Source of the DNA: Chaetorhynchus papuensis
Taxonomy: Eukaryota > Chordata > Aves > Passeriformes > Rhipiduridae
Direction of reading: 5' to 3'
DNA: 64,000 nt
Assembly: GCA_013396525.1 (NCBI GenBank)
Contig: VWYX01000727.1
Location: 316,168 to 380,167 of the forward strand
This document shows, piece after piece, positions 63,866-64,000 of the stretch. The position numbers and the translations under genes were made by a program. Numbering within the stretch: the first letter of the stretch is position 1; each line of letters begins with the position of its first letter. The notes under the pieces were generated by a model. The model was not told where the DNA came from. It made no database searches and saw only the letters and a program-made list of their open reading frames with translations.

Positions 63866-64000
63866 GTATTTGCATAAATACTAGCTTACTCTCTTAAGTA
63901 ATGCTTTGCTTGAAAGATGTTTTATTATTCTTGCACTGAGTTGTAAAGTGTTACCTTTTCTAATATTGTGAGTTACATTTAACACAGAGAAATTCAAACT
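63866..64000 (+). other. GRAMD4: Start of GRAMD4 intron 8 of the coding region
   Basis: Intron sequence after the GTATTT donor, running off the window. AT-rich, nothing else seen. Confidence 0.85.

Noticed and set aside
1..64000. tRNA, rRNA, snRNA genes and CRISPR-like arrays
   Set aside because: Read by eye for tRNA B-box-like sequence, U6/5S/Y RNA signatures and regularly spaced repeats. None was found. CRISPR is not expected in a vertebrate nuclear genome.

Overview
The window looks like vertebrate nuclear DNA, most likely from a bird. It has CR1 LINE copies whose 3' ends carry the ATTCTATG/ATTCTGTG-type tail, a solo retroviral LTR, no Alu- or B1-like SINEs that I could see, and about 40% GC outside one CpG island. 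A turtle or crocodilian is not strictly excluded. The only protein-coding gene I can support is the 5' part of GRAMD4 (GRAM domain-containing 4, also called death-inducing protein) on the + strand. Eight coding exons lie between 29692 and 63865, with intact GT-AG splice sites and a continuous frame giving about 270 residues. The gene runs off the right edge, so most of the membrane region and the whole GRAM domain are outside the window.

Layout: 1-4300 is intergenic, with a purine-rich low-complexity tract and no convincing gene. 4390-6230 is a CpG island broken by a 430-base assembly gap with (AAT)23 directly on its right flank. It is the probable GRAMD4 promoter and first exon, and the first exon may lie in the gap. 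6230-29642 is probably the first intron. It contains an antisense CR1 with recognisable reverse-transcriptase C-terminus (9860-10360), two perfect short hairpins near 11.1-11.5 kb, a solo LTR with perfect 10-bp terminal inverted repeats and a 4-bp target duplication (20041-20480), small tandem duplications, and a sense CR1 3' tail (24502-24585). 29643-63865 holds the coding exons and introns of 8.2, 13.0, 6.4, 1.9, 0.5, 1.9 and 1.5 kb. Introns 3 and 6 carry further CR1 copies.

The encoded N-terminal half starts with a conserved basic/acidic head, then a long charged coiled coil encoded across the second and third coding exons, a variable linker, the conserved RLQKWF/EDFRFQPEENTVETEEPLSARR block, and the first hydrophobic segment at the last two exons. 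One exon is only 26 nt long.

The least explained material is on the minus strand of intron 3. It holds a 101-codon ORF with a secretory-type N-terminus and a TATA-like box, then a CR1, then a 167-codon open frame with an acidic, tyrosine- and serine-rich composition. Neither was matched to a known gene. No complete new system was seen. The strongest non-gene signal is the sense-oriented solo LTR upstream of the coding exons, which keeps TATA, octamer and AATAAA elements.
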